Positions 42,137 through 51,367 of a DNA stretch of 64,000 bases are shown in pieces. Source of the DNA: Clostridium sp. C8-1-8. Lineage in GTDB: Bacteria; Bacillota; Clostridia; Clostridiales; Clostridiaceae. The DNA lies in contig NZ_JAABNO010000025.1 in assembly GCF_009928445.1 (NCBI RefSeq), positions 1 through 64,000 on the forward strand, in the 5' to 3' direction. The translations under genes were made by a program, and so were the position numbers. The notes beneath the pieces were generated by a model. It was not told the DNA's origin. It saw only the letters and a program-made list of their open reading frames with translations, and did not search any database. Numbering within the stretch: the first letter of the stretch is position 1; each line of letters opens with the position of its first letter.

Positions 42137-42961
42137 TTAGTTTTTAGTATCATTATTTCTAAGTTTCTTTATTTGTTCTACTGATAATCCTGTTTTTTTA
42201 GAAATTGTTTCATCATCTAAGATATCCAGTAAGTTTTTCGCAACTTCTATTTTTCCTTCTTCTCTTCCCTCTTGCCTTCCTTCTTCTCTCCCTTCTTCTA
42301 TTTTTTCTCTATCTCTTTCCAATAAAGTCATAAACTCCACCTCCACTGAAATATCATTTTTAACTTCTTGCACCCTTTTATGTATGCTTTTAACAAGATT
42401 TCCTTTAGCACTCTTTGCTATAGAATCTGTTGAACTTTCTACATACCCTAGAAACTCCAATAACTCTTCATTTAAATCCTTCATAAATCCTTTTGTATTT
42501 AATACTATTTTCTGTGCCTCATCGTTTAACATTATACTATTATCTTCTAAACATATATTTTGAAAAGTATATTTATGTCGCCCTTTGTTAAACAAATCAA
42601 ATGTACAGATAAATATTATAAAACTTTTTGCAAGCTTTCTATAATCTTCACCTTTACTTATTAAATCTAAATCTATGCTACCTTGATAGTATCTTAGTCT
42701 TTTTGGTAAATTTTTATGTTTCCCACGCTGCATTTCAACATTATAAATTGTGTTTTTTTCATCTTTTACATAAACATCAAGTCTAATGCCTTTACTTTCA
42801 AGTAATAGATCTATGGTTTTCTGCTCTTCAACCATTTCAACTTTTTCTATCTCTATTTCTAAGATCTTTTCCAATAATTCTTTGCAGATATTCTTGTCGC
42901 TCATTACCTTTGCAAAAAGAAAATCATCTTCCAGATTTAATTCTTTTAAAGTTTTATTCAT
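42137..42961 (-). CDS. Rpn-family PD-(D/E)XK nuclease / putative transposase (274 aa)
   Basis: DDFLFAKVMSDKNICKELLE is the usual N-terminal block; IRLDVYVKDEKNTIYNVEMQ contains the D...E-x-Q nuclease core of the Rpn/YhgA-like family. The C-terminus has an acidic-basic repeat (EEGREEGRQEGREEGK) and a VAKNLLDILDDETISKKTGL tail shared with the broken copy at 51368. Rpn proteins cut DNA and promote RecA-independent recombination; no target is known. GGGTAAT precedes ATG 42961. Confidence 0.85.
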   Translation of the reverse strand: MNKTLKELNLEDDFLFAKVMSDKNICKELLEKILEIEIEKVEMVEEQKTIDLLLESKGIRLDVYVKDEKNTIYNVEMQRGKHKNLPKRLRYYQGSIDLDLISKGEDYRKLAKSFIIFICTFDLFNKGRHKYTFQNICLEDNSIMLNDEAQKIVLNTKGFMKDLNEELLEFLGYVESSTDSIAKSAKGNLVKSIHKRVQEVKNDISVEVEFMTLLERDREKIEEGREEGRQEGREEGKIEVAKNLLDILDDETISKKTGLSVEQIKKLRNNDTKN

Positions 42962-43136
42962 AATATTACCCTTACCCTATTCTTGCCGTTATCTTTTGTT
43001 TTCATTATTAACAACATTATATAGAATTAAGCATTTTGTTTCAATATACTCTGATAAAATCATCTCTCTATTTATTAATTACTATTAATATCACTCAACC
43101 TTAAATTGGAACTTGTATAACTGTCCCAGTCAGTAT

Positions 43137-43805
43137 CTATATATAATTTAGCACATCTAGCGGTTTTTCGATTTGTTTAAAGTTTTCTTTTCTGCCTGAT
43201 GGTTGAATAGTTCCATCTTCTAAATACCAAACTGCTTGTACTGCAATCATTCCTAGTTCTTTAGCAGCTTCTAATTCAAAGCTACCTCCGTCTCCCACAT
43301 ATACACATTCATCAGCTTTTACCATCAATTTATTCATGCATCTTTTATAGATTTCAACATCTGGTTTTTGTATTCCTTGTTCATATGATAGGCAAACTGC
43401 ATCAAAATATGGAAACAGTGCACTTTTTTCAATTACATATGCTTCCTCTGAAAAACAATTACTTATTAATCCTATCTTAATTCCTTTTTCTTTTAAACTA
43501 CAAAGCAACGATGTTATTTCTGGATGCAAATGATTAAAACACTCTTCCTTTGCTGCTATACGTTTTTGAACAATTGCTTCCTGTAATTCTTTAGAATAGC
43601 ACTTGTTCTTTGTAAGAATCATTTCCAGGGCTTCCTCCAGTGTCATCTTTCCTATTGTTCGGTCAATTTCTGTAGGCCTCCACAGTTCTTGAAATTTATC
43701 TTCTGATATTCCCGCATCTATAGACATTTGTGTGCCAAAATATAGAGGACTTTTGAAAAGAGTTATTAGTGTTTCATACATATCAAAAATTACTGCTTTT
43801 ATCAT
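43137..43805 (-). CDS. HAD-superfamily hydrolase, subfamily IA (222 aa)
   Basis: All four motifs: VIFDMYETLITLF (nucleophile Asp), GLISNCF, the QKPDVEIYK Lys, and VYVGDGGSFELEAAKELGM. An alpha-helical cap follows motif I. It resembles phosphoglycolate-phosphatase/YjjG-type enzymes. AGAGGTTGC precedes ATG 43805 and an R4 promoter copy lies 70 bp upstream. The substrate is not predictable. Confidence 0.85.
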   Translation of the reverse strand: MIKAVIFDMYETLITLFKSPLYFGTQMSIDAGISEDKFQELWRPTEIDRTIGKMTLEEALEMILTKNKCYSKELQEAIVQKRIAAKEECFNHLHPEITSLLCSLKEKGIKIGLISNCFSEEAYVIEKSALFPYFDAVCLSYEQGIQKPDVEIYKRCMNKLMVKADECVYVGDGGSFELEAAKELGMIAVQAVWYLEDGTIQPSGRKENFKQIEKPLDVLNYI

Positions 43806-43873
43806 AAATGCAACCTCTCATCCTTTTAACAAACTACTATTTATTTATCACTTAAAAATTATTTTACTCTTTA

Positions 43874-44000
43874 ATTATAACATATTTTGTAAACTCACTA
43901 TCCCTTATAACAGTGGTATTTTCATCTATAAAAATTGCACTAAGGCAAGTCATGCCAATGCCTAAGACTATAAACCTCATTTACTTATAGCACTGTTCCC
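43874..44000 (-). repeat. R4 repeat copy 4
   Basis: TGTTATAAT (43882-43874), conserved spacer, a hairpin around CACTAAGGCA...TGCCTAAG, and the far tail CTCATTTACTTATAG. It faces the HAD gene. The following 44001-44175 stretch has a GGGGCTT/AAGCCCC inverted repeat and no gene. Confidence 0.6.
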
Positions 44001-44175
44001 AATTCTAAGCCCCTTCTCAACATTTCTGTATTGTCTGGGGCTTCATAATAGTCCTAGCTTGCTAAGCTCTTATCAGTAAGTTCCTACTTTATTCATGGTA
44101 TTTTTCACATAGATTATCCTTCCGAAACCACATTGACATATCTCTATAAGGAAACTATAATGTTACCGTAAACTT

Positions 44176-44202
44176 GGGACCGAAGCTCCGTGCCCCTGTC
44201 CC
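44176..44202. repeat. R1 repeat copy 11, directly before an AraC ribosome site
   Basis: GGGACCGAAGCTCCGTGC...TGTCCC. Only five bases separate it from the AGGAG of the next gene, an unusual position for R1. Confidence 0.8.
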
Positions 44203-44221
44203 TATTAGGAGAAGTATGATT

Positions 44222-44983
44222 ATGAGAAATGTTATTAAATTTTATGAAAAAGGTTCAGTAGAAATATTATATGGCAAGACAACCCATCGTTTTCCGCTTC
44301 ATAGTCATGAATGTTTTTGTGTTGGTGCTATTACCAAGGGTTCCGCAGTATTTACAATAAATAATAACAAGTGCTTACTAGAAGAAGCTATGGTTTTTAT
44401 TGTTCCGCCAAACACTGGAATTTCCATAACTACAGACTCCCAATATGATTACATAACAATATGCTTTAAAAATGAATTAAAAAAGCAAGTAGAAAGTATT
44501 CTTTTTGAGAAATTTTTTCTCAAGCTAAAGTCTAATGATGAAATACTCACCTTATGTGATAGTTTTAAAGAGAATAGTAATGAAGAACAATTTTTAAACT
44601 CCATTCTTACATTAATTAATAGCGCTATAGCTAGTGATTCCTCAGCTAAAAAGACTTTTCCAAATGACACTGTATTGTTAATTTGTGAGTATATAAAGCA
44701 AAATGCAGTTAACAATTTTAGTTTAGACACCTTAGCTCAGTCCTTTTACTTATCAAAATATCACTTAATCCGTATGTTCAAAAAAGAAATGGGGGTAACC
44801 CCTTATCAATATTATATTCAAGCAAAAATGGGGATTATACGAAGGCAAATCTTTAATGGTAGATCTGAAACCGATCTAGCTATTGATTTGAATTTATCAG
44901 ATTCAAGCCATTTATGTAAAATCTTCAAAAGGCAAATGGGCATATCCATTCAGGATTATAAGAAAAACCTAATAAGAAAGTGA
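44222..44983 (+). CDS. AraC-family regulator with cupin sensor domain (253 aa)
   Basis: The N-terminal cupin-like domain has HRFPLHSHECFCVGAITKGS, then AMVFIVPPNTGISITT. The C-terminal double HTH has FSLDTLAQSFYLSKYHLIRM, FKKEMGVTPYQYYIQAK and DLNLSDSSHLCKIFKRQMGI. ATG 44222 is preferred over 44216 for its spacing to AGGAG. It could control the DUF6506 gene that follows in the same orientation, but an R3 element lies between. Confidence 0.85.
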   Translation: MRNVIKFYEKGSVEILYGKTTHRFPLHSHECFCVGAITKGSAVFTINNNKCLLEEAMVFIVPPNTGISITTDSQYDYITICFKNELKKQVESILFEKFFLKLKSNDEILTLCDSFKENSNEEQFLNSILTLINSAIASDSSAKKTFPNDTVLLICEYIKQNAVNNFSLDTLAQSFYLSKYHLIRMFKKEMGVTPYQYYIQAKMGIIRRQIFNGRSETDLAIDLNLSDSSHLCKIFKRQMGISIQDYKKNLIRK

Positions 44984-45077
44984 GCAATATCTTACAATTA
45001 CTTTTTTTTGCAATATGCTACCATTAAGTTGTACTTAAATTCCAAACAAAAATACACTTATTTTAAAGTACGTATTG

Positions 45078-45315
45078 TAGGGTTTCATTAAGAAAACTTA
45101 AGTTATTCATGTTTGAAAATAGCAGGTTCTGGGGATTAGATGATTGCTGTCTAGGCTTATGAATATTAGATAATTCCGAGTTATGAAGCTTAAATGATTT
45201 CTGGTCAGGCTTCTAGGGGATTAGATGATTCGCCCTGCTTCTTGGGCTTAGCTGCTCCAAGTTTCTTGTGATTATCAGGCATGCATACCTTAATAGTTGA
45301 AGTTGGCGCCCTATA
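45078..45315. repeat. R3 repeat copy with an expanded tandem-repeat interior
   Basis: The arms (GGTTTCATTAAGAAAACTTA... and ...CTTAATAGTTGAAGTTGGC) match R3, but the interior 45131-45280 holds about five degenerate units of 25-30 bp around TTAGATGATT and GGCTTCT. The right arm ends just before the DUF6506 ribosome site. Confidence 0.6.
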
Positions 45316-45332
45316 GAAAGGTGGTTTTATAT

Positions 45333-45641
45333 ATGAAAGTTAATGCAGCATTTATTTTTGTAGCGCCTGAGGTTGATTATAAGCTTCATAGAACAGTTGT
45401 TGATACTCCTGTTGTACACCTAACTGTTGTTGGAGTAAAAAATTACAGTGAAGCCGTAGAAGTTGCAGTGGAATTAGTAGATCAAGGGGTTAAAGCCTTA
45501 GAGCTTTGTGCTGGCTTTGGAAATGAAGGCATAGCACTTGTGAGCAAAGCGGTAAAAGGGAAAGCATCCGTTGGTGCAGTTAAATTCGATCATCATCCTG
45601 GGTTTGATTTTAAAAGTGGTGATGAGCTATTTAACAACTAG
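45333..45641 (+). CDS. DUF6506 family protein (102 aa)
   Basis: The sequence VNAAFIFVAPEVDYKLHRTV, VELVDQGVKALELCAGFGNE and GAVKFDHHPGFDFKSGDE matches what I recall of the DUF6506 family almost end to end. AAGGTGG precedes ATG 45333; an upstream in-frame start falls inside R3. It is a small cytosolic alpha/beta protein with conserved HH and ELCAGFG motifs suggesting ligand binding. The function is unknown. Confidence 0.75.
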   Translation: MKVNAAFIFVAPEVDYKLHRTVVDTPVVHLTVVGVKNYSEAVEVAVELVDQGVKALELCAGFGNEGIALVSKAVKGKASVGAVKFDHHPGFDFKSGDELFNN

Positions 45642-45937
45642 GTTTTCCTAATATAATCTAAAAATCCATATTTACTTATGATTATAAAGTATTTCATTTT
45701 AAAACTTAGCTTTACCCAATTGAGAACAATGGCTAAGGCTAAGTTTATTTTTTTACTTATGGTATGTTTCAGCGTTACCTTGTCAACTGAGGTTTTTCTT
45801 GCATCTACTCTATTAAATATTATTCTAATTAATAAAATTTCAATATCTAATCTACTTTATTTTCACTCACTTCTATTTCCTGTACATTTTCTCACGTCAT
45901 ATTTTCTTGCTATCACCTCTACATGTACCGTTTACAC

Positions 45938-46990
45938 TTAATCACTATTACCTTTGAATCTATATTCCTTTAAAACAACCTTTCTAATAATCTCAATAAA
46001 GTCATATACAAATCTGCACTGAAGATAATCATTTCCAGTAATCTTAATTAAATCCTTACAATTAGGCTTAATTAAAAATGTAAAATTTCCATAACAACCT
46101 ATATGCTCCTTATAGTTATATTCCCTTTGTAATGCTCTTCCTGACAATTTTTTATGAAACTCTGTTAATATCCACATTATTTCATCCTCTTCTAAGAATC
46201 TATCAATTATAGTCATAGACCTACTACCTGTAAAATCTTTATTACTTAATGTATTTTTTATAGCATCTTCATTTAATACAAGTTCATCTGGTACTTGGCT
46301 TGTACCATGAACAAATAATAATCTATATCTTCCACTAACCTTTCTTAAATAAACAAACCTACCATTATTCATAGAATAAGATTTATACCTAAAGCCCTGA
46401 AAATTTGAAATAGCATATGTTTTACTATTAAAATTCTCAAACCTCAGACCCAAATCCTCTGATATAAATTCCTCTCTATTAATGATGATTTTTTGCTTTT
46501 CTTCCCTTTCCTTATCCTCCTTTAGCATTTTAACCTTATCTTCATATTTACACTTATCAACTATACTTATCCAGTTATCTCCACATAATTCCTTATACCC
46601 TTCAGCTTCCTCAATAGAAATCCTTCCATTTCCAAGAGCTCTATCTATATAATCTACTAGCTTTTCCTTACTATCTATACAATGATAACTGTCATTGCTA
46701 CCATACGCTCCTCCAATATTGTACATTTGGCTATCAAAAAAATATAACTTATTAGTTTGAATATTCACTCCTACCCCTTGATAAAAAACCCAAGGTGATA
46801 GGTCCACTGGAAAGATATCTAAAAAATTTTGATATCTTGTCTTTTTATTCTCTCCTAATATCATATTTGGATCACAAATATCTTCTATTTCTTTACAACT
46901 GTCTCCCCACTGCTCCCACTCTTCTCTAACATCTACATTATTCTTATTAGTTTCAGACCTCTTTATCATTCTTTTAAAATAATCCCACAC
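45938..46990 (-). CDS. Hypothetical protein (350 aa)
   Basis: I recognise no family. The start is GTG 46990, about ten bases after GAGGAG. Regions: a charged N-terminus, YQNFLDIFPVDLSPWVFYQG, a central coiled-coil-like KVKMLKEDKEREEKQKIIIN, then a beta-rich C-terminal half with FRYKSYSMNNGRFVYLRKVS. There is no signal or membrane segment. An R4 promoter copy lies 34 bp upstream. The 45642-45937 gap downstream shows no supported gene. Confidence 0.6.
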   Translation of the reverse strand: MWDYFKRMIKRSETNKNNVDVREEWEQWGDSCKEIEDICDPNMILGENKKTRYQNFLDIFPVDLSPWVFYQGVGVNIQTNKLYFFDSQMYNIGGAYGSNDSYHCIDSKEKLVDYIDRALGNGRISIEEAEGYKELCGDNWISIVDKCKYEDKVKMLKEDKEREEKQKIIINREEFISEDLGLRFENFNSKTYAISNFQGFRYKSYSMNNGRFVYLRKVSGRYRLLFVHGTSQVPDELVLNEDAIKNTLSNKDFTGSRSMTIIDRFLEEDEIMWILTEFHKKLSGRALQREYNYKEHIGCYGNFTFLIKPNCKDLIKITGNDYLQCRFVYDFIEIIRKVVLKEYRFKGNSD

Positions 46991-47023
46991 TGCATATTAT
47001 CTCCTCACCATTATACTAAATCA

Positions 47024-47155
47024 ATTGTAACATATTTTGTAAATACAACCTTACTTATGATACGGTATTTTACCTATAAAAAAATAGCCTTAGGCAAGTT
47101 ATTTCAACGCCTAAGGCTATAAACCTCATTTACTTATGATACGTTTCATCATATC
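47024..47155 (-). repeat. R4 repeat copy 5, best-preserved full length
   Basis: The hairpin AGCCTTAGGC...GCCTAAGGCT (47086-47118) with T-rich tail on the minus strand, spacer with AATACCGTATCATAAG, and the -10 TGTTACAAT (47032-47024). The far end reads CTCATTTACTTATGATACG. Confidence 0.65.
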
Positions 47156-47250
47156 ATAAGCAAGTGATCTAGGTTTTGATGTATCTCTTGTATATTCTGA
47201 ATTAAAATCAGCAATATTTAATATCAAGCTTTTAATACTTTAGATTAGCA

Positions 47251-47991
47251 TCATGCTTCATTTGCCAATTCTGCTATACGGCTGTTTACATTGTGATTAT
47301 ATAGTCCACCATGATAAGAAATTACTGTTTCGATATCATATCTCATTAATTTTTCAATAGACTTCACATTTAGTTCATTATCAAAATTCAAATCTTGATT
47401 TTCTCTACAAAGCATACCATCCTTAACACACAAAATATCTCCAGCAATTAATATCTTCCACTGTTTAAAGTATAAGCATATATGTCCAGGAGTGTGACCT
47501 GGTGTATGGATAATAGTAATTCCTCCGCAGTAAGGCAGTTCTTGTCCATCAATCAAAGTTTCATCTATATTTACCTTATTTTTTTGAAAACCTGCTTTTA
47601 GCATCTTGTAGGCCACCTTCATATTATCAGGTAAACTTTCCAGATTGCTTTCAAGCTTAGCAAGTTTAACCGGAGTCTTTTCACCATTTATATAAGCTTT
47701 TTCTTCCTCATGAGAAAAAATCTTAACATTGGCAGGTACCTTATTTAAAATCTCAACAACATTTCCAATATGATCTATATCTTGATGTGTAAAAATTATT
47801 GTGTTTAATTTGCTAAATTGAAGTCCTTCTTTCTCTACAGCTTCAACGACTTGATTAAACCTACCAGGAATACCAGTATCAATTAAGATTAATGAATCAT
47901 TATTTGAGATAACTGTTGGGTAAATCATAGTTGGATTTCCCATTGTGTCAGATAATATTTCAAGCATATAAATTCCGTTTTCAATTTTCAT
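47251..47991 (-). CDS. Metallo-beta-lactamase-fold hydrolase (246 aa)
   Basis: The zinc-ligand motif FTHQDIDHIGN (H-x-x-x-D-H), IIHTPGHTPGH with the third metal His, and VISYHGGLY near the C-terminus define a class B-like MBL-fold enzyme of the glyoxalase-II/lactonase type. AAGGAGG precedes the ATG. The substrate may be a thioester or lactone. It is a single-gene unit. Confidence 0.85.
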   Translation of the reverse strand: MKIENGIYMLEILSDTMGNPTMIYPTVISNNDSLILIDTGIPGRFNQVVEAVEKEGLQFSKLNTIIFTHQDIDHIGNVVEILNKVPANVKIFSHEEEKAYINGEKTPVKLAKLESNLESLPDNMKVAYKMLKAGFQKNKVNIDETLIDGQELPYCGGITIIHTPGHTPGHICLYFKQWKILIAGDILCVKDGMLCRENQDLNFDNELNVKSIEKLMRYDIETVISYHGGLYNHNVNSRIAELANEA

Positions 47992-48227
47992 TTACTATAC
48001 CTCCTTAAGAATAAAATCTACAATCCATCCTTTTCTTATATGGTTAACCTTAAAGCATTTCTTATGTCGTTAACCATTAAACCACATAGCCAAAACGAAT
48101 ACAATTCTTGATTTTTTGTAATTTTATGGTATAGTAAGTATATAAATTAATAATCTTTTCATATATTTTTTTGCGTTTCACTAAATTATATAAAAATTTC
48201 TATTGTTCGCTTATCATTAAGTAAAAA

Positions 48228-48330
48228 TATTACTTAAGATAAGGTACTCTTCTATGCAAAAGCAGCCTTGCCTACTATTATCAATGGTTAAGCCTAAAAA
48301 CTTCACTTATTTATGATACTTTTCTCTATA
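48228..48330. repeat. Degenerate R4-like sequence
   Basis: AAAAATATTACTTAAGATAA, GCAGCCTTGCC, TCAATGG and TATTTATGATACTTTTC follow the R4 order with many changes. The 47992-48532 gap holds this, two R1-like units and no gene. Confidence 0.4.
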
Positions 48331-48468
48331 AACAATTATATCCTTCAACCTACGGCATCCCTTGTATAAATGATTGTTACAACTGCTAGTCCACATATGC
48401 CTAAAATAATTTTTCTCAATCTGCATTATCATAGCTCTACAATTAGACTATCACGTTACTGTAAACTT

Positions 48469-48495
48469 GGTGCAGATTCTTCGTCCACTAGTGCC
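48469..48495. repeat. R1 repeat copy 12, diverged
   Basis: GGTGCAGATTCTTCGTCC...GTGCC. Confidence 0.45.
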
Positions 48496-48532
48496 AGAAG
48501 CTATGTTCCCAAGTCACAAACCAATATTCCTA

Positions 48533-48558
48533 GGACAAAAGCTCAGTACCCCTGTCCC
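48533..48558. repeat. R1 repeat copy 13, after the methyltransferase gene
   Basis: GGACAAAAGCTCAGTACC...TGTCCC, five bases beyond the stop codon at 48564. Confidence 0.7.
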
Positions 48559-48563
48559 TATTC

Positions 48564-49355
48564 TCAAACTTTCTGGCTACACAATCCTATACATTGAGGT
48601 AAAGCAGCCCATGGATTATTGCGCCAATTGAAGTTATCATGATTAATATCACCTTCTTCAAATAAGTAGCTACAGTCTGGAATATCTTCAACAACACTAT
48701 GAAACTCTTCCATTCTATCAATAGCAAAACCTGCTTTAACCAAGGAATTTACATAATCTTGTATTCTCCAATCAAAAGTTGGAACTTCTCCGAATGGCCC
48801 TAGGTCTTCATATGGTTTAATAACCTCAAAAACTCCCTTATAAACTTTTTTATCAAAAGGACGAACAAATGGATGTGTATCAAAAAAAATATATTTACCT
48901 CCATTTTTCAATATGCGGTAAATATTTCTGTACATAGCATTCAAATCATTGATCCACACATGAACACCATTAGACGTATAAACCAAATCATAGGTATTGT
49001 CTGATAGTTCCTTTAGCTTCATGCTGTCAGAAACATGATAATCTATGTTTAAATGCCTTTTTTCTGCAATCTTTCGTGCATTTTCAATTTGCTTGTATGA
49101 AATATCTGTAGCTGTGACCTTTGCTCCCAAAGCACAAAAACTAAAAACTGCAGTGTTGTCCCCGCAGGAAGGAACACAAACCTTCTTTCCCTTTAAGTCA
49201 GGATAATACTCTTTTATTATTTCTGCCATGGCATGTGGAAAGCCTTTATATGGATCCTTCTCAAGAGCAGAAAATAGTTCGTCATACTTGGTTTTACTAA
49301 AGTATTCATCAGAGCAACTATTCCAATCATCAATTATCTTATCTTGTTTAAACAT
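48564..49355 (-). CDS. Class I SAM-dependent methyltransferase (263 aa)
   Basis: Motif I KVCVPSCGDNTAVFSFCALG, motif II VTATDISYKQIENARKIAE, and the acidic YDLVYTSNGVHVWINDLNAM segment are those of UbiE/Methyltransf_11-type enzymes. GGGKYIFFDTHPF is the post-motif strand. It would transfer a methyl group from S-adenosylmethionine to an unknown small molecule. GGAGG precedes the ATG. Confidence 0.85.
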   Translation of the reverse strand: MFKQDKIIDDWNSCSDEYFSKTKYDELFSALEKDPYKGFPHAMAEIIKEYYPDLKGKKVCVPSCGDNTAVFSFCALGAKVTATDISYKQIENARKIAEKRHLNIDYHVSDSMKLKELSDNTYDLVYTSNGVHVWINDLNAMYRNIYRILKNGGKYIFFDTHPFVRPFDKKVYKGVFEVIKPYEDLGPFGEVPTFDWRIQDYVNSLVKAGFAIDRMEEFHSVVEDIPDCSYLFEEGDINHDNFNWRNNPWAALPQCIGLCSQKV

Positions 49356-49584
49356 AACTTTACCTCCAAAAATATAAATAGCTTCAAGCTCGCATCTTCC
49401 AAAAATTGTAGATACTTATATTGTAAATTATATATTTTTTATACTTCAAGATAATACATCCACATAATTGTTTTATACACAAAACCTCTGCAAGTTTTAC
49501 CCTGCAGAGGTTTAATAAATTGATACTATTTTTAATTACAACAACAGATTCTCTTTCTCTAAAATATTATGCTAACTATAACCT

Positions 49585-49603
49585 GGGACAAAAGTTCCGT
49601 CCT
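49585..49603. repeat. R1 repeat copy 14, truncated, touching the NmrA-like stop
   Basis: GGGACAAAAGTTCCGTCC; the second arm is lost and the stop codon at 49604 follows directly. Confidence 0.65.
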
Positions 49604-50464
49604 TTATTTGTTAAAGCATTTTATGTTATCCCTTGCGAATTCTTCAAATGTACGAGGACTTTTACCTGTTAATTCGTAAAAATTATTTGTAACTTCCTTC
49701 GCTGTGCCCATTCTTGTCATAAAATATAATGCTACTGTCACATTTACATATGCCTTATCAAGGCCTCTTTTCTTAATGTAATAGCTTCTGTATTTTAAGT
49801 ATCCAGGCTTTACGTAGGTAATTTTTCTTCCAACCACCCTGCTTAGTATCTCTGCCACCTGAAAATAATTCAAGGCTTCTGAACCAGTTATTGTATGAGC
49901 AGTATTTTTATATTTTTCAGGATTATTCAGTAAAATTGCTGTTGCAAGTCCTATGTCTGCAGCATCAATAAAACTTGTTATGCTTTTTCCAGCAGGTACA
50001 AAAATCTCATTTTTTTCTCTGATTTCAACAGAGTGTATGCCTGATAAATTCTGCATGAAGAAGCCTGGACGAACATGTGCATATGGAATATGTAATTTCT
50101 CAATGTACTTTTCTATCTTATGATGAGGAGGAATTGTATTATGCTCTACTCCCATTAAAGAAAGGAATGAAACCAATTTGATATTATGAGCCTTCATTGC
50201 ATCAATGAAGGAATATAAATCTTCTGGTTTTCCAAGGTGAGGAGGTCTCATAAGAAAAACTCTATCTACACCTTCAAGTGCTTTATCATATGTGCTTTTA
50301 TTCGTGAAGTCAAAGAGCACAGGTTCAACCTGATTGTTAAACAATTTGTTTATTTTCTCTATGCTTGTAGTTGCAGCGACTACCTTTTCTCCCTTATTTA
50401 ACAATTCTTTCACTACATAGCTTCCCACATTACCTGATGCACCAGTTACTAAGACTTTCATCAT
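49604..50464 (-). CDS. NAD(P)-binding SDR protein, NmrA/atypical type (286 aa)
   Basis: VLVTGASGNVGSYVVKELLN is the Rossmann glycine motif (G-x-x-G-x-x-G). The rest, ATTSIEKINKL and FLMRPPHLG, follows NmrA/YtfG-like quinone or redox-sensing proteins. No catalytic YxxxK motif is evident. The start ATG overlaps the MarR stop (ATGA), so the two form an operon and the regulator probably controls it. Confidence 0.85.
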   Translation of the reverse strand: MMKVLVTGASGNVGSYVVKELLNKGEKVVAATTSIEKINKLFNNQVEPVLFDFTNKSTYDKALEGVDRVFLMRPPHLGKPEDLYSFIDAMKAHNIKLVSFLSLMGVEHNTIPPHHKIEKYIEKLHIPYAHVRPGFFMQNLSGIHSVEIREKNEIFVPAGKSITSFIDAADIGLATAILLNNPEKYKNTAHTITGSEALNYFQVAEILSRVVGRKITYVKPGYLKYRSYYIKKRGLDKAYVNVTVALYFMTRMGTAKEVTNNFYELTGKSPRTFEEFARDNIKCFNK

Positions 50465-50886
50465 TTCTTCTCCTCGCTTAATATGCTATTAGCTTTTTGA
50501 AGTAGTTGAATAAACAATTTAAATTCGTCCTCTCCCATTCTTTCTTCTAGAATCTCTAGACTTCTAAAATACTCACTATAAGTGGATTCAAGGAGCTCAT
50601 GACCTCTTGAGGTAACCTCAATAGTATAGCTTCTTCTGTCAACTTTAGATGGAATCTTGATTAAGTACCCCTTTGCAACCAATGAATTAACCATATCGGT
50701 AACAGAAGGTTTGGCTATTCCAAAGAAGTTACTTATCATAAGTGGTGTAGCTGCTTCATCATTTTTTTCAACATATATCAAAACTCCCATCTCACTTGAT
50801 CTTATGGGTATATCCCTCTTTACATTCATTTGGAGACGACAAAACCTGGTTACAGCATCCTCACAAGCAATTATATTTTCCTTCAT
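50461..50886 (-). CDS. MarR-family transcriptional regulator (141 aa)
   Basis: Winged-helix core: ATPLMISNFFGIAKPSVTDM, VNSLVAKGYLIKIPSKVDRR and SYTIEVTSRGHELLESTYSE (the D-x-R wing). Length is normal for MarR. AGAGGTG precedes ATG 50886 and a TAGGTAGACTA-like dyad lies just upstream, a likely operator. It probably represses the coupled NmrA-like gene in response to a phenolic or oxidised ligand. Confidence 0.85.
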   Translation of the reverse strand: MKENIIACEDAVTRFCRLQMNVKRDIPIRSSEMGVLIYVEKNDEAATPLMISNFFGIAKPSVTDMVNSLVAKGYLIKIPSKVDRRSYTIEVTSRGHELLESTYSEYFRSLEILEERMGEDEFKLFIQLLQKANSILSEEKK

Positions 50887-50949
50887 AATACACCTCTATA
50901 TAGTTAGTCTACCTAACTATATTCTATCTATAAAAAAACTCCCTGTCAA

Positions 50950-51042
50950 CTTATCGTAGAAAAACCCTACTTGGATGACTACAGGAGCTTTGAACATTCA
51001 CCCCCTAGACTATTGATGATGCTTCCTATAGTTAGGGGGAAC
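50950..51042 (+). promoter_or_regulatory. R6 leader, second copy without an ORF
   Basis: TGGATGACTACAGGAGC then TTTGAACATT and CCCCCTA (51001-51007), which pairs with TAGGGGG (51033-51039), correspond block by block to 27812-27887. No ATG follows the ribosome-site position, so it is probably a decayed copy. Confidence 0.45.
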
Positions 51043-51087
51043 CTCATATTATCTGTCTACTATTATGTTTTCAATAACATTGCCCTT

Positions 51088-51240
51088 CTACTGAAGTGCA
51101 ATATATAAATAGCAATGCGCTTTTCCATCTTTCGTATATTCACTAGGAACGGTACTCTCATAATCCTTGGTAAATGCTCTTTTTATTTCACCTGATTTTT
51201 GGTCACTCCACACTTTTTCCCAGGCTTTTCTTGCAGTTAC
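51088..51240 (-). pseudogene. Duplicated 3' fragment of the GyrI-like gene at 52729
   Basis: About 148 bp (51088-51235) matches 52729-52876 with roughly eight differences, encoding ARKAWEKVWSDQKSGEIKRA and onward to the same stop. The upstream two thirds of the gene are missing. With the intact gene it forms direct repeats flanking the broken Rpn gene. Confidence 0.75.
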
Positions 51241-51367
51241 TAAGACATAATATTCATTGTTACAATTACTTAAACCCATATAAAATATATCTAATAACAT
51301 TGACAAATTATATTTTTCATTAATATATTTTTATAAAAACTAAGGATAGACTCCAAAAGCCTACCCT

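Noticed and set aside
45131..45280. CRISPR-like array
   Set aside because: Units are degenerate, abut without unique spacers, are enclosed in R3 arms and no cas gene is present.
45678..45941. Plus-strand frame with hydrophobic product (87 codons)
   Set aside because: There is no ribosome site, it overlaps the end of the minus-strand gene at 45938 and the composition is that of AT-rich non-coding DNA. It could be a membrane peptide but support is too thin.
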